This document shows, one piece after another, positions 50,030-62,586 of a stretch of 64,000 bases of DNA (within the stretch, counting starts at the first letter, position 1; each line of letters begins with the position of its first letter). Made by a program: the position numbers and the translations under genes. The stretch is from positions 650,339,387-650,403,386 of the forward strand of contig NC_053036.3 in the NCBI RefSeq assembly GCF_002575655.3, in the 5' to 3' direction. The notes beneath the pieces were generated by a model. The model saw only the letters and a list, made by a program, of their open reading frames with translations, searched no databases and was not told the DNA's origin. This DNA comes from Aegilops tauschii subsp. strangulata (lineage: Eukaryota; Streptophyta; Magnoliopsida; Poales; Poaceae).

Positions 50030-53000
50030 ATGGCGACCGCGGCGGGGGCGACCGGGGCGGCGGCGCTGTGGCAGCCGCAGGAGGAGGGGCTGCGCGAGAT
50101 CTGCGCGGTGCTGGAGGCGCACATCTCCCCCAACTCGGACCAGGCCCGCATCTGGCAGCAGCTCCAGCACTACGCCCAGTTCCCCGACTTCAACAACTAC
50201 CTCGTCTTCCTCCTCGCCCGCGGCCAGGTAACACCACGCCGTCTCCGCCCGCCGCCCCCCTTATCCCCTCGCCGCCGTCCTCCGTCGCTCGCTCGCCTGC
50301 TTCCCGTGCCCCGTCGCGCTAGGGTTTTAGTCCGAGCCGCCCTCTGATGCTCCAGGGACCGGATAATAATGGGGTCCCCGCCTGCGCGCTGCCTGTTTCG
50401 ATCTAGAATCCCGCTGCTAGGGCTGCCTGTTGCAATGTCTGATTGGTGGGATAGGGCTCGGATTGGCTCCCATGTGACAAGCCCAGCGGACGGAATGCCA
50501 ATAGCATCTGGGGTTTTGGGGGCGAAATGCTGAGTGCATCTGCTTGGCTGCCGCATAGATTTGACGGTCGTGTCTGGAGTTTCACTTTCTGCACTGCCTG
50601 CTTATTTTCAACGGGTGTGTCCGATGAATCCGCTGAACCAATCAGCGAGGGTTTCGTGGTGCGGCTCTTTGGTTTGAACAAATGTGCTGGTGGTGGTCAA
50701 TTTGTCGTGCTGCTATGGGGCTGGGTTTAATTGGGGTTCTGCGAACGTGTGATGTGTTCGCTCTCGGGAAAGTTATTTTGGCTGATACCGAGTCTCTGGG
50801 GCGTTACGTTTCATGTCGATACCACCTGCCAGTGCAGACGCATATGATTTATGGATGAACGATCAAGTCAGTTACATCTGTGAATCAAGTGATTGAATGA
50901 AAGGCACATGGTCCCGGAAGAACAATGCGGTTCCGGAAGAGCAGCGCCTGGAAACTCGATGCGTTTCCACTTAGTTGCTTGATCTATATTCTATATGTAT
51001 TGTCAGTGAGGTTTGACTTATGGTGGGCTTGGACAGCACCATATGTGCTCAAAGGCGGGTTGACAACTATTTAGAACACCGCTCTCGCGTGCTACTTAGA
51101 GCTACAGATAGAATTGAAGCTATCAGTTACGCTTCAAGGATTTGATAGAACACATGTCTGCAATGATAACGTGGTCTCGGGTACTACTGAAGAAATAATT
51201 TATTGAATATGATCTTCTATGTAACTTTCCCGTCTGTGCAACTGGCACATTGCACGTGTAATGCTATTGCCAAATTTAATTTTATATCAGATAGCAACTC
51301 AGGCATCAATATGTTAAACAATTAACTGTATCATGTCTCTCAGTTTCTGGCATGTTATTTGTTCAATGAAAGCACAAAGACTCTATAAAAAGTTAAGACG
51401 AGAAAACATGGTTTCCTTTTTTTATTAGATTTCTTTTTTGAACAATATTTTATCCTTTTTTATACGGGTTCACATCTCATGTAGATTTAGCTTTCAGTAA
51501 GTCTGTTGATTGTCGGCCTAGATCTGGAGTTAATTTTGGTCTTGAATTCATTACATGGTTATGACTGTTAATCCAGCTACTGTATATAGGTCTTGCTGAC
51601 ATCTGGGTAACTCTTCTGCTTATATCAGGGAAAATCTTTTGAAGTACGTCAAGCTGCCGGTCTTCTATTGAAAAACAATCTGCGGGCGGCTTTTGTTTCC
51701 ATGCCTCCGTCATCTCAGCAATACATCAAATCAGAGTTGTTGCCATGTATAGGGGCAAATAACAGGGCAATTAGGTCCACAGTTGGAACAGTTATCAGTG
51801 TACTTTTTCAAATTGTTGGAGTTACTGGATGGATCGAGTTGTTTCAGGCCCTACATCAATGTTTGGACAGTAATGATCTGGATCATATGGAAGGTGCTAT
51901 GGATGCTATCTACAAGGTACTATGCATTACTCCTTCTATATTTGAGTTTGAATTCTAATCTGTATTTCGGTGCATAGAGAACTACCACTAGTTGCAGCTA
52001 TATGGTTTGAGGGAAGTCGGAAATGCATTGGTGGATGCACACCTGGTTGCTTTTGCCCACTTCCCTGTTTTGAAAATATCTGAAGAACAATTTGCATGTA
52101 CATCGGTATATTAAGTGAAATCTCTAACTTTGGTCCAAAACCATGTCGATCTGTGCTGTGCAAAAAATACTTTGTGCACTTGTAGTTATTTTCAGACCCA
52201 AAAACCTTGCCCTTTTTGTGTGCACAGAATTAGATATACTCTGACTGACAATCTACATGTTCTCAAACAATGTATATCTTGAGAAAAGAGTGGACTTTTT
52301 CAAATGCCCACATCTATGGAAGTCCCACTAGCAATGTAAATCGTATGTGTTAACTTCTGAACATGATTAGTGTGCTCTGAAAGTCTGAAGCTTGCTTTTG
52401 TTTCTGCCCGCAGATATGTGAAGATGTTCCTGAAGAGCTTGATGTCGATGTTCCTGGCTTGTCTGAACGACCAATTAATGTATTCATGCCACGAATGCTG
52501 CAGGTTTGTGTTCAATCTATAGTCAGCAACAGTTAAAGTAGAGGGTGTGCACTTTCACTTGCACACCCTGTAATTCTTGAATTTGCTGCCTGTATATTTT
52601 GACCAAGCATGCCTCTGTGGTGCACATGATTGTATGCTCTAGTTTAACACATCTACATGGTTTTCCTCTAACACAGCCAATATGATTGCTTTTTTTCAGT
52701 TTTTCCAGTCCCCGCATGCAAGTCTTCGGAAACTATCACTGGGCTGTATCAACCAGTATATCGTGGTGATGCCATCGGTATGAGTCCCTCCCTCCTGTCT
52801 ATCTAATCCTGCTTTTTTTGTCTAACCATTTCGATTTATATGCAGGCGTTGTACATGGCCATGGATCAGTACCTGCAGGGCTTATTCGTCCTTGTGAAGG
52901 ATCCTTCAGCGGATGTCCGGAAGCTGGTATTTCATTTTAACGATTTACATGTGCACCCATGCACTTTTTCTTTGTAATCTTGTAGTTGTAGACTTGTACT

Positions 53001-56000
53001 GATAAGGGTTTAAATGCTATAAATGCAACTATTGCATAACTCAGTAGATTCCTATTATGCTGTTAGAGATCTGGACATGGCCGACTTGTCCACAAGTGCT
53101 AATAATGAGGGTGTATGAGTACTGCTCAGCATAGTTTAGTTGTTCAATTTCATTTTTGTCTTGATTGTTCTCCTTGTTTCTTTGATAGGTTTGCTCGGCC
53201 TGGGTTCAGCTCATTGAAGTGCGACCATCAATTTTGGAGGTAATTTATCATGTTCTTTGATACCCATTTAGATTCCATTTGCTGTTGTCACCAAGTAATT
53301 TGTAGTCAGATAACTCATTTGCTTATGCTGAATCTGACAATTGATAGCAAAACTGCAGCCACATTTGAAAAATGTTACTGAATTGATCCTGCAAGCTAAC
53401 AAAGATTCGGATGATGAAGTTGCTCTGGAGGCTTGTGAATTCTGGTATGCGTTCTGTCAACATGGTAAATTTAACATGTCAATTTCAAATTTCGTACTAT
53501 AATTTTTGGTGCTCATGCCTATGTGTTCTCACATTTTATTCGGCTGACATCCTTCAAGTTCAAAATAAACTATGAGGCACTGATGACATTACTTACTGAT
53601 TGTGTTGAATTATTAGAGGACTGACTATAAGTAAACCTTTTCAGGTCAGCATATTGTGATGTTAGCATGCCCCCTGAAGGACTGCGGGAGTTCTTGCCAC
53701 GCTTAATACCAGTATATGATTTGCCTTGTCTAAGCTAATGCTGCTTAATCTTTGGTCTGTCTACAGTTTTAACATCTTCCCTTTGTATTTATTTCCTAGA
53801 CTTTGGTGTCAAATATGGTCTACACTGACGATGATGAATCACTCGCTGATGCTGAGGTGTGTGGTAAACTTCTTTATATCCTGCATGTCTCAGCTGGTTA
53901 TTGTGTGATAGTGGCATGCTCTGATAAATATTATGTGTTTTCAGGAAGACGAATCCTTTCCGGACAGGGACCAGGTTGGTTACCTTTTCTTTTTCTGTAA
54001 TTATATGTTTCAGTGATAGCTGCTAGATTAAATGGTTGGCTCCATGCATGTGTAATCTGTAATTATATGTTTTCAATGGTAGCTGCTAAGATTAAATGGT
54101 TGGCTCTATTCATCTGTAATCTGTAATTATATTTTGGATGAGACTTGTGTTTTTGGTCAGTATAATGCTGTAATGCATTGAACATAGTCCTGTAATTTTG
54201 AACTGTGAAACACATAGAAGTTAGTCGCTTTTGGTAGTATTTACAAATAGCATGTTAAGAACAATGCAATGGTTGTTTAGCACGCATGTTGTAATTTGCC
54301 TTGCTGTAAAATAAATTAGATTGACAGTCTTGAAATGAAGGGTGGCAGTAAGTTTACAGTTACTATAGCCCTCATCGTAAGTTGTACATCTTTATGACTT
54401 CTGCCCTTTTTTGTTGCTTGAAATAAGATACAGATGATTTTGTAACAGGATTTGAAGCCCCGTTTCCATGCCTCTCGGTTGCATGGATCTGAAAATGGAG
54501 AAGAGGATGTGAGTTTGGAAACATTTTTTTAAGCCGCCTAATTACTTTTTTGCCTACTTGTTAATTTAAAGCTGCAAAAACTTAATGACCATATGGACAG
54601 GATGATGATGATGCTGTAAATGCTTGGAACTTGCGGAAATGTAGCGCTGCTGGGTTGGATGTCCTTTCTAATGTTTTTGGGGATGACATTCTTCCGACTT
54701 TAATGCCTTTGATTCAGGTAATCTATTCGTAGTTCTGGAGACTATAAAGCTTATAAACTGTTGATCTTAGTTGAGGTTGCAATGCTTCACTGACTTGAAG
54801 CCTTGAATTATTACTCAAAAAAAGGGGCAGCCCGGTGCATGTAGCTCCCGTTTGCGCAGGTTTCGGGGAAGGGTCCGGCCACTTCCCCTGACCTGTTATA
54901 GTAAGTTTACAGTTACTATGGGCCTTGAGTTCACATAGAAGTAGAGTAGGTCAGGCTCCTTAGAAACGATTCAGGACAGTGGCTTAAGTGTGCCAGTTAT
55001 GATTTGTCTTGATGTAGGCAGTAGGCTGCTGGTAGTCAGTGGCACAGATAACTTAAAAGCTGGAGTACTATTATCTAAAGCTGCACTGTTGTCAAAGGTG
55101 TAAAATCCAAACCCTGAAACCTGTTACTGCGGTAGCCGGTAGGTCTCTAGTAACTGGAAGTTTGCATAATCTCACCCATGGTACGATAGGCTTTTTTGGC
55201 CCATGTGTGTGTTCAAGGGCCTTTCTGTTATAATTGGTGCTTGGTACAATATTTAGTGCTGCTCTTGAACCCGTTGGATAACCATACATCAACTTCTGCA
55301 ATTTTGTAGCAAAATTTGGCTCGGACAGATGATGAGTCCTGGAAGGAGCGGGAAGCTGCTGTTTTATCGATTGGTGCTATAGCAGAGGGATGCATCACTG
55401 GGTTATATCCCCACCTTCCACAGGTAACCAACGACATATTCATAGCCCCATATACGTTGCAAGAAAGCAATTCCTCTCTTGACTAAGCCTCAGTAACAGC
55501 AAGAACACATGCCATGCATCAAATCATATTGAGACGACCATGGCTGATAATTTTCCTGAATTTAGTCTTCAGAAGCATTTTAATTAGCCTGATTACTTGC
55601 TTCTCTCATGAACCTTCTATAACATATCTGAGAATTTTCTTCTCAGCATGTGATAAAATCTTTTAAAAAATTCAGTTGCATTAATAGTTCCTGCATGATA
55701 AATTTCACATTCAGTTGCATCAATAGTTCCTGCATAATAAATTTCACATTCTTCCATGATCTGTGTTATCTGTGAGATTTTGGACTCTAGTGAGTTGCGG
55801 TTCAATTATTACTTTTCCTGTCTTCAACTATCTCTCTACATCGCTTGCAGTTTGCTGTATCTTTTCTGAGATGTTCTGTTCCATTGCAGATGGTTGCCTT
55901 CCTAATCCCACTTCTCGATGATAAGTTTCCTCTTATTCGGAGTATTACTTGCTGGACCCTCTCCCGATACAGCAAGTTCATTGTTCAGGTAACAGAATAA

Positions 56001-59000
56001 TCATATGTATTGATGCTACATCGTCTGTTTGGAAGTATACCTTTTCCTGCAAAGGCTTGATTTTTTTCTACCTACCATGTAGTGCCATTAGAACATGTAG
56101 CATTTTTGGTTGCGTTGGTACATGTATAATATGTTGTGTATTTAAGCCTGTACTGGTGAACCACTCACTTCAATGTATACACCCAGTGGTCTCTAATGTT
56201 TCCGGGGGTAGGTACCCAAAGGGTTCTACTGTGGACTTCAGACAATGTTTTACTGAAGTGGACTTTGTTTATGTGTCCTTAGTTCGTAGATTTGTCTCTC
56301 TTAACTTCTTATTACACTTCTTTTTTTGCTGGCGCAGAGCCTTGGCCATCCAAATGGTCGCGAACAATTTGATAAGATTCTCATGGGTTTGCTTAGAAGG
56401 ATATTGGATACTAACAAAAGAGTGCAGGAGGCTGCCTGTTCTGCATTTGCAACGCTTGAAGAGGTTCTTTATCTATTTTTGAGTTGATTTCCTGCACTGA
56501 GATCTTGTGTGTAATTACTAATTATGACATATTGGCTTCTGTTCTTCAGGAGGCTGCAGAAGAACTAGTACCGCGACTGGAAGTCATTTTGCAGCACCTT
56601 ATGTGTGCATATGGAAAATACCAGGTTCATTAGATTTCAAACATTTATAGTTTGCAATCAGCTATTCCCTCCATTTCGCTATACAAGACCACCTGTCCAA
56701 GTTCATGGTAGTTAGACTCAAACACGAGGTTGACCTTGTATACCGAAACGGGGCAAGTTCACTTCTTAGTTCTAATGCTATGTTTTCCTTCTGAGCAGAG
56801 GCGGAACCTTAGGATACTCTATGACGCTCTTGGTACCCTTGCTGATGCTGTTGGAGCAGAGCTAAACCAGGTTCAACATTTGATAAATTCCCCTTTTGCT
56901 TGTTCTTTGACTTATCAAATAAACTTCTTTGATGGTTTCCTCATTCAGTTTTCCATGGTGTTAGTTCCTTATCAAGATTATTAATCCCTTCTAAATGATG
57001 TCATGCAGGCAAAATATCTTGATATATTTATGCCACCATTAATCGCGAAGTGGCAGCAACTTCCCAACTCTGACAAGGATCTATTTCCGCTACTTGAATG
57101 CTTTACATCTATTGCACAGGTATTGCTAATATTTTCATCTGTGACTAGCTTGTACTCGTTTTGAAGTCTGAACTTGTTGTATCTATGTGAAAGATCTGTA
57201 GTACTGCTAACAGTTGCCTATCTTGATACTGTACTACAAGAATGTGTAAAGTTCTCGCGCATGTCTTTTTCATCCAATATAACTCCTACTGCAGCAATTG
57301 GTTTGCTGAGTTAGTTAGTTCTCGTTCTACTAAAGCAGAATTACTTTGCATTTCATTGTGGGTCAGGACAGGATGAGTGGCCTCTTAAATAACCTCTGTT
57401 GAATCCTGTCTTATTGTACTCAAAATAACATTAGGAATTCCTATGGACCTTTTCCTTTCAGGCACTGGGACCAGGATTTTCTCAGTTTGCTGAGCCAGTG
57501 TTTGTGAGGTGCATCAGTCTTATCCAAACTCAGCAGTTGGCAAAGGTCTGCACAATCCCCCCCCCCCCCCCCCCCCCCCCCCCCTTCCCCTTCCACTTTA
57601 AGGGTAGATTTAACTTAAATATCTACTATGATCTGTACATCAAGTCTAACCACAAAGGCACAAACACATTCCCATGCTCTAACAAGCAATTTTTTTGTCT
57701 TAATTGATGCCTTAATAATGCAGTGTTCATCACTGAATGCTTAATGTGTCTTTTTTGGTCATTTATGGAAGAGGAATTAATAATAGTATTATGATCTCAA
57801 GTAGGATCTTTTCAGCCTATACCTTCTTGTATTTGTACGAGTTGGTGAAAACCACATACACAATTTATCTTCATCATTCTTGTTGGTATAGAAGACACTT
57901 GATGAAGTTGCTCCTAATTAGAGTCACATTCTGTGAACATCTGTCATAAGTTTTGTAGTCTTAAGCATAGAGATTTTCTTCTCCTGTTTGCTTGGTTTCT
58001 GGTACTCCGATCTTTTAAGTACCCTGGATTATGCCAACTTAAAAATCAATCTGTTTGCCAATTTGACATCAATCTTTGCTGGAGCTTGCTATAGGGTTTA
58101 ATACATGAGACAAGCTCATCCGGTTCTGTTGCTTAAGGGATATCTCCTTTCTACATGCAGGTTGATCCTGCTGCAGCAGGTGCGTTGTATGATAAGGAAT
58201 TCATTGTCTGTGCATTGGACCTGTTGTCTGGACTTACAGAAGGACTTGGTGGCGGTATTGAAAGTCTGGTAAATTCAACTCTCCCATCAATGATATTCAC
58301 TTTTCCTGCATCAAGTTCTCAACATCGAACTACCTCAGTAATTTGAGGGGGCTGCATGTGCTGGCAACTTATGGCGAAAAGAAAATTAAATTTATTAGTA
58401 TCATGTAGTACATGTTCTTCATAATATGCTAAAATACACACTCGTTAAGGCTCATACACCCCTTACACAGTACTGACAGTGAGTTGAGTTTGGCTAGTAA
58501 ATTTTATCATACCAGGAAGACTTTCTTATTGGGCAAGCTATCTTTATCTTTGTTTTAGGTTGCACAAAGCAACTTGAGAGATCTACTTCTGCAATGCTGC
58601 GTGGATGAGGCACCTGATGTTCGACAAAGTGCTCTGGCCCTTCTTGGCGACATTTCTAGGGTTGGTTGCAAAGCTCCTAAACTGATCTTTGTCATCGCTA
58701 TGTCAATTTTGAGACTATAACACCTTTTTGTATATAGGTCAGCCCTATACATCTTCAGCCACGCCTCCAAGAATTCCTTACTGCTGCAGCAAAGCAATTG
58801 GTAAGTGACTAAGTGCCTATGTTCTTTGTGGTCCAGCATTATTTTATCTCCATTTGTTCCTCACATTGTTTCTTTGATCTAGACTCCACAATCTGTGAAG
58901 GATGCTGTGTCAGTTGCCAACAATGCTTGTTGGGCCATTGGAGAATTAGCAATCAAGGTTTGTGCCAAGCGTATTATTATTGGCCAGTATATTATTTGCA

Positions 59001-60347
59001 TATCCCTTGAGTTGTTTTTTAGCATATGCCTTTTGTTTACTACTTGTAGCTCCAGTCGTTTGACATGTACTGCCACTTGCCCCATAGCAATTTCAAAACT
59101 CTACCTGTATAAGTTGTGGGCAGTGGGTGCTCTCTGTTTTGTGCCTGGAAGTCAAACGTACTAGTGCTCATCATTATTGTAAAGTTTCTCAGAATATACC
59201 TTTGTTTACTACTTGTAGCGCCAGCCCTTTGACATGTATTGCTACTTGCCCCATAACAATTTCAAAACTGTATATATAAGAGTTGTGGGCAGCGGGTGCT
59301 CTCTGTTTCGTGCCTTAAAGTCAAGCATACTTAGTGCTCATTAGTATTATTGTAAAAATTCTTGCATGTCTGATTGACTATTCCTTGGCAGATTGGCAAG
59401 GAAATTTCACCTGTGGTGATCAGTGTTGTTTCATGCTTGGTTCCTATTCTAACAACCCCAGAGGTGATTGCCTTTTTCCCCATCATGTTCTCTAGGCGAC
59501 TGATCATTTCAGCTAAGTGTGTTGTTTGTCGTGCCATTTACAGAGCTTGAATAAGTCACTCATTGAAAATAGTGCGATCACTCTCGGGAGGCTTTCATGG
59601 GTCTGTCCAGACATTGTGGCCCCTCATATGGAGCATTTCATGCAAGCCTGGTGCAATGCCTTGTGCATGTGAGCATTCCTTTTTTCTTTCTGTAGCTTTT
59701 ATGCTATAGGCAAAGATTTGTTGTTTGTAGTTTGATTGCATATGAGATGTGGAGCATGGTTTTTCTTTATGCTTTCGTGCAATGCTTCTCGGAGTTAATT
59801 TCCTTGTTGTACAGGATAAGAGATGATTTCGAGAAAGAGGATGCGTTCCATGGTCTTTGCGCAATGGTAAACTCGCAGCTCTTTACATAATAGTACTTGC
59901 TATTACACTCTTCATAGATGCGAATGGTCACTTACAACAAAAACTCTTGTGTGTGCACCACTAGGTGGCAGCAAACCCCACAGGGGCTGTGAGCTCACTA
60001 GCCAACGTATGCCAGGCCTGTGCAAGTTGGAATGTAAGTTAGTCGTTTCTGTTACATCCGTATGCCTAGAGTAGCGTCGCATGTATGAGCTCACTTTTAT
60101 CTGTGCACAGGAGATAAAAAGCGAAGGTTTGCACAATGAAGTGTCCCAGATTTTGAATGGCTACAAGCAGGTAAAAAACAGCGGGGCCTTTTTGTGGTCG
60201 TCGTCGTTTCAGTTTGTGTATGCTGTATGCAAGAAACTGACGGTGATCTTTCTTTCCTCGTAGATGCTCGGAGCTGCCGGCTGGGAACAGTGCATGTCCA
60301 CCCTGGAACCAGCAGTGGTGCAGAGATTAGCGAGATACGGGGTCTGA
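50030..60347 (+). CDS. TRN1: Transportin-1 (karyopherin beta-2), 29 coding exons
   Basis: Nuclear import receptor of the importin-beta family: it binds PY-NLS cargo such as hnRNP/glycine-rich RNA-binding proteins, passes nuclear pores and releases cargo on binding RanGTP. In Arabidopsis the homologue also affects microRNA loading of AGO1 (family knowledge). Coding exons: 50030-50227, 51629-51916, 52414-52503, 52700-52777, 52846-52926, 53189-53239, 53359-53444, 53645-53711, 53800-53856, 53945-53974, 54449-54508, 54601-54717, 55310-55423, 55890-55988, 56338-56463, 56550-56624, 56799-56870, 57009-57119, 57462-57545, 58161-58268, 58559-58660, 58738-58800, 58883-58957, 59392-59463, 59544-59668, 59815-59866, 59965-60033, 60111-60170, 60264-60347. 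All introns are GT-AG and the exons total 2694 nt (897 residues), close to the ~890 of plant homologues. The N-terminal region (residues ~1-100) carries the Ran-binding HEAT start; an acidic loop (~318-368, D-D-D-E-S, E-E-D-D-D-D-D) is the H8 loop that ejects cargo; HEAT helices fill the rest. The ATG is the first in frame after an upstream leader. No disabling change seen. Confidence 0.96.
53995..54130. repeat. ~62-bp tandem duplication in intron 10
   Basis: 'gctgctagattaaatggttg' and 'gctgctaagattaaatggtt' mark two adjacent diverged copies, each ending in 'gtaatctg'. Intronic, away from splice sites. Confidence 0.8.
55665..55755. repeat. ~41-bp tandem duplication in intron 13
   Basis: 'ttcagttgcattaatagttc' (about 55671) and 'ttcagttgcatcaatagttc' (about 55712) start two adjacent copies ending in 'ataaatttcacat'. 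Intronic. Confidence 0.75.
56665..56755. mobile_element. Stowaway-like MITE in intron 16
   Basis: TTCCCTCCATTTCGCTATAC after TA pairs with the inverted 'gtataccgaaacgggg' at 56738-56753. It lies in the 174-bp intron between exons 16 and 17, so it makes up half of that intron, and leaves the splice sites intact. Confidence 0.7.
57557..57584. repeat. 28-bp poly-C tract in intron 19
   Basis: An uninterrupted run of 28 C, 11 bp after the exon 19 donor site (57546). The length may be affected by sequencing or assembly. Confidence 0.9.
59030..59357. repeat. ~165-bp tandem duplication in intron 23
   Basis: 'gtttactacttgtagctcca' (59034) and 'gtttactacttgtagcgcca' (about 59205) start two adjacent copies, each continuing with 'ttgacatgta', 'cttgccccata' and 'ggtgctctctgttt'. 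They differ by scattered changes. Confidence 0.85.
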
Positions 60348-60925
60348 CGGCGCTGAGAGCCCTGCGCCACCGGTTCTTGCTATACAATCACCACTGGAGT
60401 TGAACATGAGAAAAGGAGGGAAGGGCATGAGATTGCGCAATCAGGTGTCCCGGGTGTAGCACATTGTGTGATTTCCTATATGATGATGCGATTGGTTGAT
60501 TGATTCTGCCTGCCTGGGTTGGTTGGTTGGCTGGTGTTGTATACTGTCCTCTGGTTATACAGGTCTGCTCAAAGTGTAGCGCGGTAAGAATTGAAATGTG
60601 ACGAGAGGAACTCTGTTTTTGTCGAGTCGGAAAAGGCGGTGCAGGTGCGCGCCTTGTAGGTTATAGGAAGTTGAGGTCGGTCGGTCGAGTCAAAATTTGT
60701 ATTGGCTGGTTGCAGTGGGGCCTTTTTGGGGTTTCGCTTGTCACAACACTGGCAACCCCAGCAGCAGCACTGAAAGAGTTTTTTTTGTAGAATGTATTCT
60801 ATGTGAGAGAAAAGAGAGAGAGAGAGAGAGAGTTTAGGTCTAGGGTTTGTTTTTGTAATCCTTGATTAATAGGAAGGGCGTCCTTGTATTGATTCATTCC
60901 CAACAATAATAAAAAAAAAGATTGG
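60348..60925 (+). terminator. 3' UTR and poly(A) region of the transportin gene
   Basis: After the TGA at 60345-60347 come about 0.57 kb of non-coding DNA with a GA microsatellite (60808-60832). AATAAT/AATAAA-type signals lie at 60868-60875 and 60905-60913. The exact cleavage site cannot be seen. Confidence 0.5.
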
Positions 60926-61046
60926 AACAGCGTCAGAATCTTTGTTTAGATCAGCTGATGTTGTAAGAGTGCAACGACTGAACCGTTGTCATCTGCCACC
61001 CCTCCCATTGCTCGACCTTCCCTTCTCCCATCAACCTCTCCAGGTG

Positions 61047-62212
61047 GAGTATTTAACCAAAAACTACCACATTTCATGGAAGCGTGTCGAAAAACTATCA
61101 CTTTACGATTTTGTGCGAAAAACTACCACTTTTTTTCTAATCCGTGGCAAAAAACTACCAAGTCGCGAAATCGCTCGCTTCGCCCGCGCTAAGCACAAAT
61201 CTGACCGGTTGGGCCCATGAACCAAATGCCACCGTGGCCATCCTTCGCGCCGAGCACATCCAGTTTCGCCGTCCTCACCTGCTCCTCCCTCCTCGTCCGC
61301 GTCCGCTCCCTCCTCTCGTCCCTCTTCCCCCTCGGCCCGTCCGGGTCGGCCGCCCCGGTGTCGAACAGGGCGCCGCCGCCGCGGGGGGATCTGTTGCTGC
61401 CGCTTCCGCTGCCGGTGCTCTGGCGCCGGTCGGCCTTCCTCGGGATGCGGCCAGCGTAGGAGGTGCCGAGGAGGCCCAGCCGTCCTCGTCGGAGAGATCC
61501 CAGCCGAAGCGCTCGGCCATCTCCTGGAGGGCCCCGTCGCCGTCGTTGTAGACGTAGTCGAACTTGGAGTCGCCGCGGAGGAAGCGGTGCGCGTGCTCCC
61601 ACTCGACGCGGTTGACATAGACGGGGTCGTCGAGCACCTCGCGTGCCAGGCGCGCCCAGACCAGCGTGTCCCCGCAGTCGAGCTCCGCGACCACCCAGCG
61701 CAGGTAGGACGGCGGCAGCGTGCCTAGCATCTGGCCCTTGTGCTTGCCGAACTCGATCACATGGTCCCTCGCGGGCCGCGACGACGCGCCGGCGCCCGCG
61801 GTGGCCCCGAGCGGGCGGAGGAGGGGGATCCTGGCGGGTCTGGGCAGCGTGGCAGTGGAGCGGCGACGGTGAAGGGGGGAGAGAGGCGCCGCTCGGGGTT
61901 GGGGTCTCGGCGGAGGCGCCGGGGAGGAAAGGCAGGCCCTTGCGGCGGCGAGTGGGAGCATGGCGTGCTGGCGGCGGCCGGAGAGCAGGGAAGCTTCCGT
62001 GAACTCCGGCGCGAAGAATGGCCACGGTGGCACCATGTTCGTGGGCCCAACTGGTCAGATTTGTGCTTAGCACGGGCGAAGCAAGCGATTTCGCGACATG
62101 GTAGTTTTTTGGCACGAATTAGGAAAAAAGTGGTAGTTTTTCGCACAAAATCGTAAAGTGGTAGTTTTTCAACACGTTTCCATGAAATGTGGTAGTTTTT
62201 GGTTAAATACTC
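61047..62212 (-). mobile_element. Pack-MULE-type Mutator element, 1.17 kb
   Basis: Terminal inverted repeats of about 205 bp (61047-61252 and 62008-62212) are highly similar, starting GAGTATTTAACCAAAAACTA on both strands. Flanks CTCCAGGTG (61038-61046) and CTCGAGGTG (62213-62221) form a 9-bp target duplication with one mismatch, as expected for Mutator. Each repeat holds four spaced AAAAACTAYCAC-like motifs. Inside is a GC-rich host-like gene fragment and no transposase. Confidence 0.88.
61189..62036 (-). pseudogene. Captured gene fragment with F-G-K-x-K-G / Y-L-R-W motif (DUF3820-like)
   Basis: The frame starts within the right inverted repeat (M-V-P-P-W-P-F at 62036) and has a second Met, M-L-P-L-A-A-A-R (about 61960), opening a Ser/Pro/Arg-rich stretch that could be a plastid transit peptide. 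Then comes I-E-F-G-K-H-K-G-Q-M-L-G-T-L-P-P-S-Y-L-R, followed by W-V-V-A-E-L and G-W-D-L-S-D-E-D-G. That pattern is shared by small DUF3820/ExoX-C-like proteins. Near 61480 the coding sense moves to another frame (L-G-L-L-G-T-S-Y-A-G-R-I-P-R-K, later A-L-F-D-T-G-A and R-R-E-E-Q-V-R-T-A-K), so the fragment is frameshifted. Its last residues run into the left inverted repeat. Convergent with TRN1. Function of the parent unknown. Confidence 0.6.
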
Positions 62213-62586
62213 CTCGAGGTGACGTCCTCTACATGCTGTCGTTGGCGACGTAGGAGGATATGGTGTATCACCCCATTGACAACGCCCCCATCAACCTCTG
62301 AGAGTGCGCCTGAGGTGGGCGTCTTGTCGGTGGTGGTCATGCGTGGATTCAACATCCTATGTGCGGATCGAATATGTAGGCAGGCGCCGGGCTGATGCAG
62401 TTCGACATCAGCTATGTTTGTTGGATCAGGCGGATCTAGCTGGATGCACTACTCGTTGGCTCTGTCACGTTGCGAGGTGGTGTGAGGCGCGACCTTTCTC
62501 TCCCTCACTGGTTTTGGTGAACATTGCCATGGCGGCGCATCTGACAGGCAGTGACAACTACGGGGCACTGTATTGGTGCACATAAG
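62213..62586. other. Intergenic DNA, no gene recognised
   Basis: Moderately GC-rich, with an open frame at 62304-62585 lacking any recognisable motif. Confidence 0.45.

Noticed and set aside
49790..50170. Minus-strand ORF over the TRN1 first exon
   Set aside because: It is the shadow of GC-rich exon 1 and the leader; exon 1 on the + strand matches transportin and splices in frame.
62304..62585. A 93-codon small gene
   Set aside because: No motif, no plausible start context and no conserved neighbour; likely chance in GC-richer DNA.
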